A stretch of DNA of 64,000 bases from Psychrobacter immobilis (GCF_904846185.1 NZ_CAJGZQ010000006.1:1-64000); one strand, 5' to 3'; positions 8,929-18,367 are shown, numbered from the stretch's first letter. The notes: a model not told the origin generated them from the sequence alone. Made by a program: numbers and translations.

Positions 8929-9690
8929 TTAGGGCTCCTCACATACCATCTTCAAGCTCTTACCAAATATGGTTTTATTGAGCTGATTGTAGTTGTTAAA
9001 GACTTTTTCAGAGTCAGCATGATAGATCTGATCGTTAACACAATTACCAAAGCCAAAAGTTATCAAGTTTATTCTGGCATACTTAGCAGAGTTACTTACC
9101 TTTTCTTCCTGATAGCGCTGGGTCGCAATTTTACGATATCGTTCTAGTTCATCAGCCCCATACTCGCTTGTTTCCAGAATTTGCTCTTCAACAAACTGTT
9201 TCCATCTATTTTGCACCGCCGCTTCGTTCTGCATGAAAGGTTCAATATAGTTTTTACACATCTGAGGGCTTTGTTTGAGGGCTTCACTAGGGTTTAGATA
9301 GCCTAAAATGACTAATCGATCTTTTTCATACTCTGCGTCAATCGTTTTGAGTAAGTTTCGTTTATAGCCTTTCGCTTCAGGTACAACATCAAGACGCTCA
9401 GTATCACGCTTTACTTGCTTATACTCTTCGGTCGAGACATCTAAGTCTTTCATAGATAGTTTATCTAGCGCATCAACACTCATGGGTGAAGAGAAGCTTT
9501 CCAGATTTAATCTGGTTAAACGATCCAATACGAGATGGGAGTTTTTGATTTGCTTGGCGCTGTACTTTTTATTATCAAAACTCCCTTTCATATCGCATAG
9601 ATCATCTTGCCATTTGTAGACTTCGGCTGTCGCAATACTAGACACAGTCAGTAATACGCTTACCGCTATCAACGAATACCTTTTCATCAT
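8929..9690 (-). CDS. Secreted Cys-containing protein, paralogue 1
   Basis: I start this gene at the ATG at 9690, six codons inside the longest frame, because AAGGA lies 5 bases upstream. A signal peptide (KRYSLIAVSVLLTVSSIATA) is followed by YKWQDDLCDMKGSFDNKKY. The mature protein has four Cys, which also occur in the paralogues at 9884-10654 and 12862-13623, suggesting two disulfides in the periplasm. Other shared segments are AKQIKNSHLVLD.L.R.NL, NPSEALKQSPQMCK and AVQNRWKQFVEEQI. The family is not recognised. It is very similar to the third copy (12862), more so than to the middle one. Presence inside an RM operon is unexplained. Confidence 0.65.
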   Translation of the reverse strand: MMKRYSLIAVSVLLTVSSIATAEVYKWQDDLCDMKGSFDNKKYSAKQIKNSHLVLDRLTRLNLESFSSPMSVDALDKLSMKDLDVSTEEYKQVKRDTERLDVVPEAKGYKRNLLKTIDAEYEKDRLVILGYLNPSEALKQSPQMCKNYIEPFMQNEAAVQNRWKQFVEEQILETSEYGADELERYRKIATQRYQEEKVSNSAKYARINLITFGFGNCVNDQIYHADSEKVFNNYNQLNKTIFGKSLKMVCEEP

Positions 9691-9801
9691 TGGAGTCCTT
9701 TTTTTCATTCGCCTTGCTTATTTTGATATTTGTTAATCGGACAAACATTTAACTTACTATTCTTTTTAGGATACTTTTTAGAGCCAGTCAAATTGCATTA
9801 A

Positions 9802-9868
9802 ACAATCAACCACACTTTATTGATACCAACGATCTGATACTTTCTACCTTTGATGATCTCTGTTCTTC
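9802..9868 (-). pseudogene. 3' relic of the KVWLI gene family (copy 1)
   Basis: Read on the minus strand, the sequence gives IIKGRKYQIVGINKVWLIV and a stop. This lines up with the C-terminus of the 206-aa gene at 8272 (SIKGQEQQIVEIDKVWLIS). No upstream coding part remains. It lies between two of the secreted paralogues and looks like the remnant of a lost gene. Confidence 0.65.
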
Positions 9869-9883
9869 ACTTTTGCAAGAGGT

Positions 9884-10654
9884 CTACTCTTGGCGCATTG
9901 CGCATTGCGCGGTGTATTTACCGTCAAATATTTTATGGTTAAGCTTTGCATAATTAGCAGACACTGTCTTTAGCTCAGGGCGATAAGCGGTACTCTTAAC
10001 ACAGTTGTAAAACCCAGAAGACACAATAGCGTTTCGTGCATAAAAAGCAGGATCTTCGTTTTTTTGTTTTTCATACTTCCATGTCTCGCTCAGGCGATGC
10101 GCTTTTAAATGCATCGCTCCCCGTTGAGCTTGCTTCTGAATTGTTTCTTCAATCACTTGCTGCCATTTATTCTGCACTGCCGTTTCATCTTGCAATAAAG
10201 CCTCTACATAATGCTGACACATTGGCGGGCTTTGCTTAAGCGCTTTACTAGGATTGCGATAAGCCAAAATAGCCAATTGTGCCGTTTTATATTCGCCATC
10301 AATAGTCTTAAGTAGCTGTTGTTTATACTTCTGTGCTTCGGGAACTAACTCAAGTTGCTCTATATTACTTTTAGCTTGCTTATACTCTTTAGTCAGTACC
10401 TCTGGGTCTTTCGACGATATATTGTCTAAAAAAAGATTACTCATAGGCTCAGAAAAGCTTTCAAGATTTGCTCTCGTCAAACTGTTCAATACGAAATGAG
10501 AATTCTCTATTTGCTTGGCAGTATATTTATTATTATCAAAATCTCCTTGATATTGACAAGACTTCATTTCCGAACGCCACTCATAAGTTTGCGCTTGGGC
10601 AATGGTGGTGACTGCCATTGAGACAAAAATGGCGGCTGTCGTCATTGCTTTCAT
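9884..10654 (-). CDS. Secreted Cys-containing protein, paralogue 2
   Basis: A 256-aa relative of the 8929 and 12862 genes. It has a signal peptide ending AQAQ, the pattern AKQIENSHFVLNSLTRANLESF and NPSKALKQSPPMCQ, and the conserved four Cys. It is the most divergent of the three, especially in the last 100 residues, with an inserted QRGAMHLKAHRLSETW segment. It is bounded downstream by the 3' relic of a KVWLI gene and upstream by a relic of the hsdS 3' end at 10725-10797, as if it had been the first gene after some hsdS allele. A good AAAGGAG site precedes the ATG. Confidence 0.65.
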   Translation of the reverse strand: MKAMTTAAIFVSMAVTTIAQAQTYEWRSEMKSCQYQGDFDNNKYTAKQIENSHFVLNSLTRANLESFSEPMSNLFLDNISSKDPEVLTKEYKQAKSNIEQLELVPEAQKYKQQLLKTIDGEYKTAQLAILAYRNPSKALKQSPPMCQHYVEALLQDETAVQNKWQQVIEETIQKQAQRGAMHLKAHRLSETWKYEKQKNEDPAFYARNAIVSSGFYNCVKSTAYRPELKTVSANYAKLNHKIFDGKYTAQCAMRQE

Positions 10655-10724
10655 AAATGAAACTCCTTTGGTTATTTTGCTGGTTATGACATATAAACAA
10701 GCGCTTCATCTTTACATTACTGAC

Positions 10725-10797
10725 GACTCATCCGCCCGCCAACCTCTCACATCAATCTTACTCGTAACGGCAGCAGAGATTAAAACGGTGCGGAGTC
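10725..10797 (-). pseudogene. Relic of the hsdS 3' end (copy B)
   Basis: The minus strand encodes RTVLISAAVTSKIDVRGW followed by RADESS. This corresponds to the last 20 residues of intact HsdS (RTALISAAVTGKIDVRGWQ). Nothing of the upstream hsdS is present. It sits just upstream of the secreted paralogue 2, in the same relation that intact hsdS has to paralogue 3. Confidence 0.85.
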
Positions 10798-10850
10798 TTA
10801 CATCAATTGAAATTAATTATGGATAGACACCAAATACTAACGCTGCTATC

Positions 10851-10948
10851 TGATAGCCGCTGGTGCGACCCAACTGCAAGCCTTGCGCTTGTATTTGAGT
10901 GACAACATCAGTTTGGAGTACAGATTCTTAGGTGACGTCGCGGCTCAT
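10851..10948 (-). pseudogene. Degenerate relic of the hsdR 5' end (copy 2)
   Basis: From an ATG at 10948 the minus strand reads MSRDVT, a stop, then ESVLQTDVVTQIQAQGLQLGRTSGYQ. This aligns with residues 6-34 of intact HsdR (DITYESVFQADIVTQMQAHGWQVGHASGYQ). The in-frame stop and substitutions show it is dead. It lies 53 bases from the hsdS 3' relic (copy B), so an hsdR start and an hsdS end lie back to back here. This is the opposite order from a working operon and is as expected at the seam between two stacked cassettes. Confidence 0.85.
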
Positions 10949-11069
10949 GGCATTTTCTTATTTTTACTTTTGTTAAACGGTATATAAATATAGCAGACAA
11001 AATATCAGCTAGCGCTGGCAAAACCCTTTGTATGTTCCATATATTACATATAGCCGATAACCGCTATTT

Positions 11070-11798
11070 CTATTCTTTAAACGATTCTTCAAATTTATCT
11101 ATGTATGATAGAAAAGCTGGAACCTCTTCAGATTTTGATCTGATACTAATATTTTCAAGAATACGACGGACAATATGTAGGTTTTTAATATCCTTAAGTG
11201 TTATAAATATAAGCATCATGTCTCTAACGACAGGAATAACTTGCTCCAAAATTTTAGGGTTATCACTCAGCTGAAAACGAAAAGATATTTTATTTAGTAC
11301 TATCAATCTATTAGAAAGATTTGGATCCATTTGAAGAATCTCATACTTTAATAATAATGCTTCAAGTACTGCAACCTCTGTCAATTCATCGGTACAATCA
11401 ATCCCTTCATCCACTACTGAGTCTATAATTTTTAAAGATTTATTGTATTCTTTCAATCCATATAGTGCTCTGGCTTTATCAGTATATGCCGCTCTTATAA
11501 TTTTTTTATTATAGCCATCATGAATATCTTCAGGAAGATTTCCATGAGTATAAATATCAATAATTTTTTCACAAACTGATATAGCATTTTGATATTCTTC
11601 AAGCATAATAAGGCTTGTTGTTTTCCATGTTAAAGCAGCTTTGGCATGGGCGCGCTCTTGTGAATCTTCGCTATCAATGTATTGACAATATAAGTTATCA
11701 GCCAGCTCAATAGCCTCATGATAACTATCTTTAAGAAAAAGTTTTTGAACATTTCCTGCCATTTTGGCAGATTTAGATTTTAAAAACCAAAACATCAT
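11070..11798 (-). CDS. TPR-like helical repeat protein
   Basis: A 242-aa cytoplasmic protein built from helical pairs that look like degenerate tetratricopeptide repeats: SYHEAIELADNLYCQYI, EYQNAISVCEKIIDIY, EYNKSLKIIDSVVDEG. There is no signal peptide and no enzymatic motif. It begins MMFWFLKSKSAKM. The gene is AT-rich and lies between the hsdR relic (10851-10948) and a KVWLI relic at 12003, so it is cargo of the hsdS-hsdR interval. It is probably a protein-binding scaffold; its partner is unknown. Confidence 0.55.
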   Translation of the reverse strand: MMFWFLKSKSAKMAGNVQKLFLKDSYHEAIELADNLYCQYIDSEDSQERAHAKAALTWKTTSLIMLEEYQNAISVCEKIIDIYTHGNLPEDIHDGYNKKIIRAAYTDKARALYGLKEYNKSLKIIDSVVDEGIDCTDELTEVAVLEALLLKYEILQMDPNLSNRLIVLNKISFRFQLSDNPKILEQVIPVVRDMMLIFITLKDIKNLHIVRRILENISIRSKSEEVPAFLSYIDKFEESFKE

Positions 11799-12002
11799 CT
11801 AGCCTTTTTATACAGTCTATTTTTCAAATAACCAATACTATGTTAGTTGCTATAGCATCTTTGGTATAAAAGCATGCTGGACGATGCTAGCATAAAAACA
11901 AAACAATTGTACATTAAGAATAAAAAATCATCCTACCTTTTGGGTCGATTATCTAACGCTATGTGCTTACCATAGAATATGTTGTGTCTCATTGCTTTAC
12001 TT

Positions 12003-12049
12003 TAATCAACCACACTTTATTCACTTCTGCTATTGTGTGTGGGCGTCCA
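12003..12049 (-). pseudogene. 3' relic of the KVWLI gene family (copy 2)
   Basis: The minus strand gives INGRPHTIAEVNKVWLIK in frame, matching the C-terminus of the 206-aa gene at 8272. The relic directly abuts the 3' end of the Sel1 gene at 12050. No start or body of the gene remains. Confidence 0.6.
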
Positions 12050-12664
12050 TTAATAACCACGTTCATTTAATCGTCTATATTGATCACAGCCATATTGATG
12101 ACCCTTGTCACACGTTTTCCCGTACCATTCCTTTGCTGTAGATCGGTTTCGCTTAAGACCACCAAAACCTTCTTCATAAAAGTATCCAAGCATCCCTTGA
12201 CCTTGTATGTTTCCCTGTTTTGCTGCCTTTTGAAACATCTTTCTTGCTAATACAAGATCTTGACGGACGCCTTCACCGTTGTAATATATTAAACCAACCT
12301 TAACTTGATACTCTACATTGCCTTGGTTTGCCCATTTTTTCATATCGGCCAAACTATCCTTAGCGTCAGAATATTTATTCTCATAGGATAAACGGCTACT
12401 TAGCGAGCCTATCTTATATTTTTTTTGCTTGACATGAGCACTTAGGTTATCAATAGCTTTGGATATCTCATCATTACTATATACAGTAGCACTACTATTG
12501 GTAGCATATATATTGCGACTAGAACCATAAATTGCAGACGTAGAATCATTGCTAGTCGTGTGGGTCAAAGTGTTATTTTGTTGGAAAGTAGTTTCGACAG
12601 CGCCATTCACTTGGGCTGTACCCACTCCTAATAGTATCAATAGTAATCTTTTCATAACTTTCAT
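12050..12664 (-). CDS. Small secreted Sel1-repeat protein
   Basis: The start is placed at ATG 12664; the longer frame begins with TTG. A signal peptide (MKVMKRLLLILLGVGTAQVNG) is followed by a Ser/Thr/Asn-rich linker. About two Sel1 repeats form the C-terminal third (NVEYQVKVGLIYYNGEGVRQD and IQGQGMLGYFYEEGFGGLK), with two Cys near the end (CDKGHQYGC). It is much shorter than the Sel1 protein at 6663 and not a simple fragment of it. Like its neighbours it is cargo between hsdS and hsdR, following the hsdS relic at 12740. Confidence 0.65.
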   Translation of the reverse strand: MKVMKRLLLILLGVGTAQVNGAVETTFQQNNTLTHTTSNDSTSAIYGSSRNIYATNSSATVYSNDEISKAIDNLSAHVKQKKYKIGSLSSRLSYENKYSDAKDSLADMKKWANQGNVEYQVKVGLIYYNGEGVRQDLVLARKMFQKAAKQGNIQGQGMLGYFYEEGFGGLKRNRSTAKEWYGKTCDKGHQYGCDQYRRLNERGY

Positions 12665-12739
12665 ACCTATGCCAGTCAACTTTAATAAAGTACTCTTATA
12701 GCGCGTAATTTTAGTTGTGCATTACGAAGGCTTTGTTGT

Positions 12740-12805
12740 CAGCCGCCCGCCAACCCCTCACATCAATCTTACCCGTAACAGCAGCAGATATTAGAGCGGT
12801 GCGGC
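12740..12805 (-). pseudogene. Relic of the hsdS 3' end (copy A)
   Basis: The minus strand encodes RTALISAAVTGKIDVRGW, then RADNKAFV, matching the last residues of the intact HsdS. It lies just downstream of secreted paralogue 3 and upstream of the small Sel1 gene. It therefore marks another place where an hsdS allele once ended. Confidence 0.85.
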
Positions 12806-12861
12806 ATACTTGCACGAGTTCAATAATTTATTTAGTTTGACTAAAAAACGTAATCCAAGTT

Positions 12862-13623
12862 TTACGGCTCATCGCACATCTGCTTAAAGCTTTTACCAAA
12901 TAACGTTTTATTCAGTTTTTGCTGATTTTTAAATACCACTTCAGAGTCGGCATGATAGACCTGATCATTGTCGCAATTACCAAAACCAAAAGTAACCAAG
13001 TTTATCTTGGCGTACTTAGTAGGGTTGCTGGCTTTTTCTTCCTGATAGCGCTTGGTAGCCAAACTGCGGTAATACTTACCACCATCGTCTGTGATATCTG
13101 CTTGTTCTTGAATTTGCTCTTCAACAAACTGCTTCCATCTATTTTGCACAGCCGTTTCATTCTTTAATAACGGCTCAATATAAGTTTTACACATTTGCGG
13201 GCTTTGCTTGAGTGCCTCACTGGGATTCAGATATCCCAAAATCGTCAATTTATTTTGTTTATATTCGCCGTCAATAGATTTGACCAACTCTTGCTTATAA
13301 CCTTTTGCTTCAGGCACCACATCAAGTCGTTCAATATTATTCTTAACTTTTATATATTCTTCAGTAAGCTTGTCTAAGTCTTTCATCGATAACTTGTCTA
13401 GTGCATCAATATCCATCGGTGGAAAAAAGCTATCTAGATTTGATCTTGTTAAGCTTTCTAATACTAAATGTGAATTCTTGATTTGCTTAGCAGTATATTT
13501 ATTACTGTCAAAGTCACCCTGCATACTGCAAAAATCATCTTGCCATTTATAGGTCTGTGCTTGGGCGATGGTGGTCACGGCCATTGATGCCAATAGAGCT
13601 GCTACGGTAACTGCTTTCATCAT
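12862..13623 (-). CDS. Secreted Cys-containing protein, paralogue 3
   Basis: Start chosen at ATG 13623, with AAAGGAG just upstream; the longest frame adds 13 residues before the signal peptide. After the signal peptide (ending AQAQ) the protein reads YKWQDDFCSMQGDFDSNKY. It shares long stretches with paralogue 1, for example YQEEK.SN..KYA.IN and TFGFGNC.NDQ.YHADSE. Four Cys are conserved. It is the first gene after intact hsdS, starting about 60 bases past the hsdS stop. Its product is probably periplasmic and of unknown function. Confidence 0.65.
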   Translation of the reverse strand: MMKAVTVAALLASMAVTTIAQAQTYKWQDDFCSMQGDFDSNKYTAKQIKNSHLVLESLTRSNLDSFFPPMDIDALDKLSMKDLDKLTEEYIKVKNNIERLDVVPEAKGYKQELVKSIDGEYKQNKLTILGYLNPSEALKQSPQMCKTYIEPLLKNETAVQNRWKQFVEEQIQEQADITDDGGKYYRSLATKRYQEEKASNPTKYAKINLVTFGFGNCDNDQVYHADSEVVFKNQQKLNKTLFGKSFKQMCDEP

Positions 13624-13686
13624 ATAACTCCTTTTATTGATTTTCTTGTTTATCAAACGCAATATGCGCTTAATCTCTATTTACAG

Positions 13687-15072
13687 CTACTCAGGCGCTT
13701 GCCAGCCCCGCACATCGATCTTGCCTGTGACGGCGGCGGATATTAAAGCGGTACGGCGTTCACGGATTAGTTTGTCAAAACTAAGGGATTTAGAGATTAA
13801 GTCATCAATACCCTCTAGCTTCTCTTCAAGATAAGTTAGAATGTTTTTTTGCTCTTCAATACTCGGTAGTGATATTTTTAAGTTTTTAATATTACTCATG
13901 TTAAGAAAAGGTTGAACGTTAGAATTAGCCATTTCCATAAGAGTCTGATTCATTAAATGAAACATCAATACTAAATACTCTCCCTCAATCTTATTCTGAT
14001 CAACCGAAACTTTACAACTACCTGTTGTCGATAATATAGCTTCTGGTATATCGCTCGGTAATAAACATGCATTACCTATTGTCCCAACTTTTGAGAATAA
14101 AACATCGCCAGGCTTTACAGAATGTCGCTTTAACTGTTCAAATTTTTGCTGGCGCATAAACTTTAAGTTATCGGAAGAAAAACCATTGTTAGTGATATTT
14201 ACAGTTCTAATGACAGGAATACCATCATCTACATAATCTTCACTAGTGTTTACGCTCGAACCAAAAGGCCCGTCTACCATTGAGTCTTTTGCTCCAAGCA
14301 CTATGTATTTTACGAAGCTAACTGTCCAATGCTCAGGTACTTCCCCCAACCATTCAACACCTGAATCTTTCATCGGCACATCAGGGTTTAAGCCTTTGGT
14401 CACCGCATGACTGATCACGGCTTGGCGCTTCTCTTTTAACAGTTGGATAAGGGTTTGCTGTTTTTCGATTAAGGTGTCGATTTGGGCAGTTTCGTAGTCG
14501 AGGAAATTAGCGATTCCCTCTTGCTCAACTCGCGTAGGTAGTAAAATATTAATTGATAAAAAATCTTCCTTAGCAATACTTTGCATGCTGCTACTAGCAC
14601 CCTCTGCAAAATTTGAAATTTGATCTCTAAAGCCTTTGAGGTACATAAAATAATGAAGATATTTTGAGCTTTGAGTTTCCTCATCGTTATAGACAGTTTG
14701 CCATAAACGATCGGGAAGATAGAGGTTGCTGTAGTCCTCTTTGACGTAAACAGCAGCACCAACAAGATCAGGCGTATTCATTCGACTTATTATTATTGAG
14801 CCTGCTCTTACTGGGCACTTAACTCTACTCAACTCTTCTTCAAACACAGTCTTGTTTTCTTCGGCACGAAACTCTCTAGTGTAAACGCAACTTGTTTTTA
14901 GAACACCAAACTCTCCTTCCGATTTAGGGTAATCAGCAGCATTTACACTAACACCTGACTCAAGATTTTTTATTAAATACTTGAGCTTAGTCACCTGCCA
15001 ACCTTGAGGCATTTCAGGGATCCAGATTACACCTGTAGGTTTATACTCTTCATACTGCTCGTATTTCGCCAT
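13687..15072 (-). CDS. hsdS: Type I restriction-modification specificity subunit HsdS
   Basis: A 461-aa protein with two target-recognition domains (about residues 15-170 and 235-400). Each is followed by a conserved helical spacer, LDYETAQIDTLIEKQQTLI with KEKRQAVISHAVTKGL in the middle and KLIRERRTALISAAVTGKI at the end. It chooses the bipartite DNA target for the methylase and nuclease. Its ATG overlaps the hsdM stop by one base (TAATG), so the two are translationally coupled. The two target-recognition domains do not resemble each other. Copies of its last 20 codons are scattered downstream (10725, 12740), so its 3' end is a recombination edge. Confidence 0.93.
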   Translation of the reverse strand: MAKYEQYEEYKPTGVIWIPEMPQGWQVTKLKYLIKNLESGVSVNAADYPKSEGEFGVLKTSCVYTREFRAEENKTVFEEELSRVKCPVRAGSIIISRMNTPDLVGAAVYVKEDYSNLYLPDRLWQTVYNDEETQSSKYLHYFMYLKGFRDQISNFAEGASSSMQSIAKEDFLSINILLPTRVEQEGIANFLDYETAQIDTLIEKQQTLIQLLKEKRQAVISHAVTKGLNPDVPMKDSGVEWLGEVPEHWTVSFVKYIVLGAKDSMVDGPFGSSVNTSEDYVDDGIPVIRTVNITNNGFSSDNLKFMRQQKFEQLKRHSVKPGDVLFSKVGTIGNACLLPSDIPEAILSTTGSCKVSVDQNKIEGEYLVLMFHLMNQTLMEMANSNVQPFLNMSNIKNLKISLPSIEEQKNILTYLEEKLEGIDDLISKSLSFDKLIRERRTALISAAVTGKIDVRGWQAPE

Positions 15073-17462
15073 TATGAATGCACCTCACCCAATAACTGCA
15101 TAATCTCAGTGCTAACCGCATCCAAGTCTGCATCAATTTCAGCTAGCGGACGCGGTGGCTCATACACATAGAAGTGACGATTAAACGGAATCTCAAAGCC
15201 GACAATGCCGATATCTTCATCGATGGCATCTGTCTTGTCGCTATTGATCCACGCATCAGGCACATGCGGCTGTACTTCACGAGTGAAGTAACTTTCGATC
15301 AACTCAGTGGTGGTCACCTCAGGATTGAGCGGCACGTTTTCATAATCACGCAGATCGCTGTCCGTTTGGAACTCTACAATTTTGGTCTTGCTGGCAGGAT
15401 CAGTATAGCTAAACGCTCCATAGAGTGGGTTAGCAACCTTGAGCGCTTTTTTAATGACCGGTTTGGCGTCCGGATTTTTCCATGTGATGGCATCCATCAG
15501 CTGTTTTTTCTCTCTGGTATCAAGATTAACATCAGCATCTTTTAACGCTTGCTTAAACACTTTTTCAAACTCATTAAAGTCATCGAATTGGTTTTCACCG
15601 ATAGCCGCTTGCAAGGCTTTGGCTTTATTCATAATCTCAAGCTGATCTTGCCAAAGTTTGGAGTCAAGCACATCTTTGATTTGCTTTTCTTTTAGCTCAG
15701 AGAAGTCCGCCTTAATCATTGCACGCGCCTCTAAGATGACCGCTGATAAGTCGCCATAGCTGCTTGTCTCAGCATCGGTGTCGTGATCTTGCGTCCAGTC
15801 ACTACCAAATGCCTCATATAACGCTGGCATGACCATATCGAACGGTTTGGAGGCGTAGCGAAGGGTTTCGATAGCCGCATCGGATAACTGCGCGGAGAGA
15901 CGTAGCGGACGCTCAATGGTGATACGGCGATAGCCAAACTCATGGGCGGCAAATATCTTACTGGCAAAGGTTTTGGCAGGTTCCGCTTTTGGGCTTGCAG
16001 ATTGGCGGCCACGATTGGATTTTACTTCCTCTGGCTTATCAAGTACGCGCGCATCGACCACCTCAAAGTTGCCGAAGCTTTTGGTAATGGTTTTAATATC
16101 ATCTTCACTCATCTCATTACGCTTAGAGCCCAGTGATTTACGCATCTTGCTGTATAGATTGCTACCGTCGATCAATTGCACCTTGCCACGGCGCTCAGGC
16201 GCTTTCTTATTGCTTAATATCCAGATATAAGTAGCAATACCCGTGTTATAAAACATATCGTTTGGCAAGGCGATGATAGCCTCAAGCAAATCGGCCTCTA
16301 AGATGTAGCGGCGAATCTCACTCTCGCCACTGCCTGCGCCGCCAGTAAATAACGGTGAACCGTTTAAGATAATACCTATACGGCTGCCTTGATTGCTGTT
16401 TGTGCTGCTATCAGTGGCTTCATTCTCACCTTGCCCATGACTGGCAATCGGACGCACCTTGCTAATCAGATGCATCAAGAACAATAGCGAACCATCAGAC
16501 ACGCGCGGCAAGCCCGCCCCAAAGCGACCATCAAAACCTTTTTGCGTATGCTCGTCGTTGATCTCGCCTGATATCTTTTTCCAATCCACGCCAAACGGCG
16601 GGTTCGATAGCATGTAGTCAAACTTCTCAGCGACCAGCTGATCACTAGACAAGGTATTGCCCAGCTTAATGTTATTGACCTCTTGCCCTTTGATCAGCAT
16701 ATCGGCCTTACAGATTGCATAAGACTCAGGGTTGAGCTCTTGCCCATAGGTACGCATCACCGCGTCAGGGTTCAGCTCTAGCACGTATTCCATACCAGAG
16801 GACAGGAAGCCGCCTGTCCCCGCTGTCGGGTCATAAATGGTGCGAATAATGCCGTCTTTGGTCAGGGCATCATCATCTTCCATAAACACCAGTGAAGTCG
16901 TCAGGCGCACGATATCGCGCGGCGTGAAATGCTCCCCTGCGGTTTCGTTCGAGCTTTCAGCAAAACGGCGGATTAACTCTTCAAAGACAAAGCCCATTTC
17001 ATGGTTAGAGATAGCGTTAGGGCTAAGATCAGTATTGGCGAACTTCTGCACCACTTTATACAGCAAGTTAGCATCGGCCAGTTGCCCGACAAACTCTTCA
17101 AATTTGAAGTGCTCAAATATCTCACGTGCGTCTTTAGAGAAAGATTGCACGTAGGTGTTTAAGTTGTCTTTGATATCGCTCTGACCCATCTTGCTCAAAT
17201 CCATGGGCGAGGTATTATAAAACGCATGCTTGCTGGCACGGATGATGAACTTCTCTTGTGCTTCCTCTGGCAGACCTTTTTCAGCGATACGCTCACTCTC
17301 AGTAACCACAGCAGCCTTGGTGTCTGCTAATACACATTCTAGGCGGCGTAATAGCGTAAACGGCAGGATAATGCGGCCATATTGAGACTGCTTAAAGTCA
17401 CCGCGTAATAGATCAGCGACAGACCAGATGAAAGCCGCTGTTTGAGAGAAGTTTTTGGTCAT
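15072..17462 (-). CDS. hsdM: Type I restriction-modification methylase subunit HsdM
   Basis: A 796-aa N6-adenine DNA methylase. The helical N-terminal domain is followed by the SAM-binding motif [13 protein letters not shown] (about residue 213) and the catalytic NPPF in [11 protein letters not shown] (about 285). [22 protein letters not shown] is typical of HsdM. At nearly 800 aa it is longer than the usual 500-aa HsdM. The extra length is a C-terminal region of about 250 residues with charged helices and a conserved-looking end ([18 protein letters not shown]), found in one HsdM subgroup. It starts the hsdM-hsdS operon. No strong Shine-Dalgarno sequence is visible. Confidence 0.95.
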   Translation of the reverse strand: MTKNFSQTAAFIWSVADLLRGDFKQSQYGRIILPFTLLRRLECVLADTKAAVVTESERIAEKGLPEEAQEKFIIRASKHAFYNTSPMDLSKMGQSDIKDNLNTYVQSFSKDAREIFEHFKFEEFVGQLADANLLYKVVQKFANTDLSPNAISNHEMGFVFEELIRRFAESSNETAGEHFTPRDIVRLTTSLVFMEDDDALTKDGIIRTIYDPTAGTGGFLSSGMEYVLELNPDAVMRTYGQELNPESYAICKADMLIKGQEVNNIKLGNTLSSDQLVAEKFDYMLSNPPFGVDWKKISGEINDEHTQKGFDGRFGAGLPRVSDGSLLFLMHLISKVRPIASHGQGENEATDSSTNSNQGSRIGIILNGSPLFTGGAGSGESEIRRYILEADLLEAIIALPNDMFYNTGIATYIWILSNKKAPERRGKVQLIDGSNLYSKMRKSLGSKRNEMSEDDIKTITKSFGNFEVVDARVLDKPEEVKSNRGRQSASPKAEPAKTFASKIFAAHEFGYRRITIERPLRLSAQLSDAAIETLRYASKPFDMVMPALYEAFGSDWTQDHDTDAETSSYGDLSAVILEARAMIKADFSELKEKQIKDVLDSKLWQDQLEIMNKAKALQAAIGENQFDDFNEFEKVFKQALKDADVNLDTREKKQLMDAITWKNPDAKPVIKKALKVANPLYGAFSYTDPASKTKIVEFQTDSDLRDYENVPLNPEVTTTELIESYFTREVQPHVPDAWINSDKTDAIDEDIGIVGFEIPFNRHFYVYEPPRPLAEIDADLDAVSTEIMQLLGEVHS

Positions 17463-17644
17463 GGAGTTGTCTTATTTTTTGTTGGGCAAGGATAAAAATT
17501 TAGTAAAGTTCTCGAAATTATATCAGGTATATAGGTGAGTTACAGACATGGCAGGTGTTGAAGATAGAAAATTATTAAATGCCATATATAGCTAGAGTAA
17601 TGATAGTTTATAGCAATCAACTACTCCTTAACGGGCACAATAAA

Positions 17645-17683
17645 AAACCCTATAGGTATCTAAATTGACACTTATAGGGTTAC
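17645..17683 (-). terminator. Terminator after the EVE-domain gene
   Basis: On the minus strand AACCCTATAAG pairs with a later CTATAGGGTT, followed by TTTTTTATTG. This separates the EVE gene from hsdM, which must then have its own promoter in 17463-17645. Confidence 0.6.
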
Positions 17684-17729
17684 ATCATATCTCGGCTTCA
17701 TTACAGCCATTCACTTCATGTAGTGATGT

Positions 17730-18146
17730 TTAAAATTGTTGCTTCATGGCTATTTCTTCGAATAAAGCCTTATAGTCAACTTGATCAGTGACATTAACCA
17801 CTGTTCCATTTACCATCGTAATGCCAAGTTTATTTCTATTGATAGAATTAGTTGGCACGAAGTTATCATCAAAACTGGCTTTCCATAGCCAGTTTACATC
17901 CACCCAATGCTCTACTTCGTTCAAAACTTCATAGTCATGACCTTCATAATGATTAACAACAGCACCAACCGCAATAATTCGATTATCATTATGGTACAAC
18001 AACACAAGATCGCTTTTTTTAATCTTATCTACTTCGGATGCTCGATCATAATAGGCAGAGGCTTTATTTTGTCTTAACATATATTTGAAGCCGTTAGGAT
18101 TGCCATTCTCTCCTTTTGTGTTCGTATTGACTAACCATGCTTTCAT
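17730..18146 (-). CDS. EVE/PUA-like domain protein
   Basis: I start at the ATG at 18146 (MKAWLVNTN), with GTGGA upstream; the longer frame adds 28 residues that look non-coding. The 138-aa product resembles EVE-fold proteins, with an MK.WLV start and the central strand KKSDLVLLYHNDNRIIAVGAVV. In this family the strand forms part of a pocket that can bind modified bases. EVE proteins often sit beside restriction genes, which fits the position immediately upstream of hsdM. The call rests on this short similarity and needs a profile search. No catalytic residues are expected. Confidence 0.5.
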   Translation of the reverse strand: MKAWLVNTNTKGENGNPNGFKYMLRQNKASAYYDRASEVDKIKKSDLVLLYHNDNRIIAVGAVVNHYEGHDYEVLNEVEHWVDVNWLWKASFDDNFVPTNSINRNKLGITMVNGTVVNVTDQVDYKALFEEIAMKQQF

Positions 18147-18367
18147 ATTTTTCCACTTTTGTTTATGAATTAGCCGAAAAGTATACTGCTTATAAGCAAT
18201 CCTGTGTAAGCTAATTTTTGTCCTAAACATTACATAAATTTAGGAGCGAAAAGCAGATAGCTATAATCACTAATCATTACTATCAAAAGACTCACTATTG
18301 CACGAAAACGTATGACCAAAAGAATTATTTACTAGGAAACATTATAATAAATACATTTATATATTTG

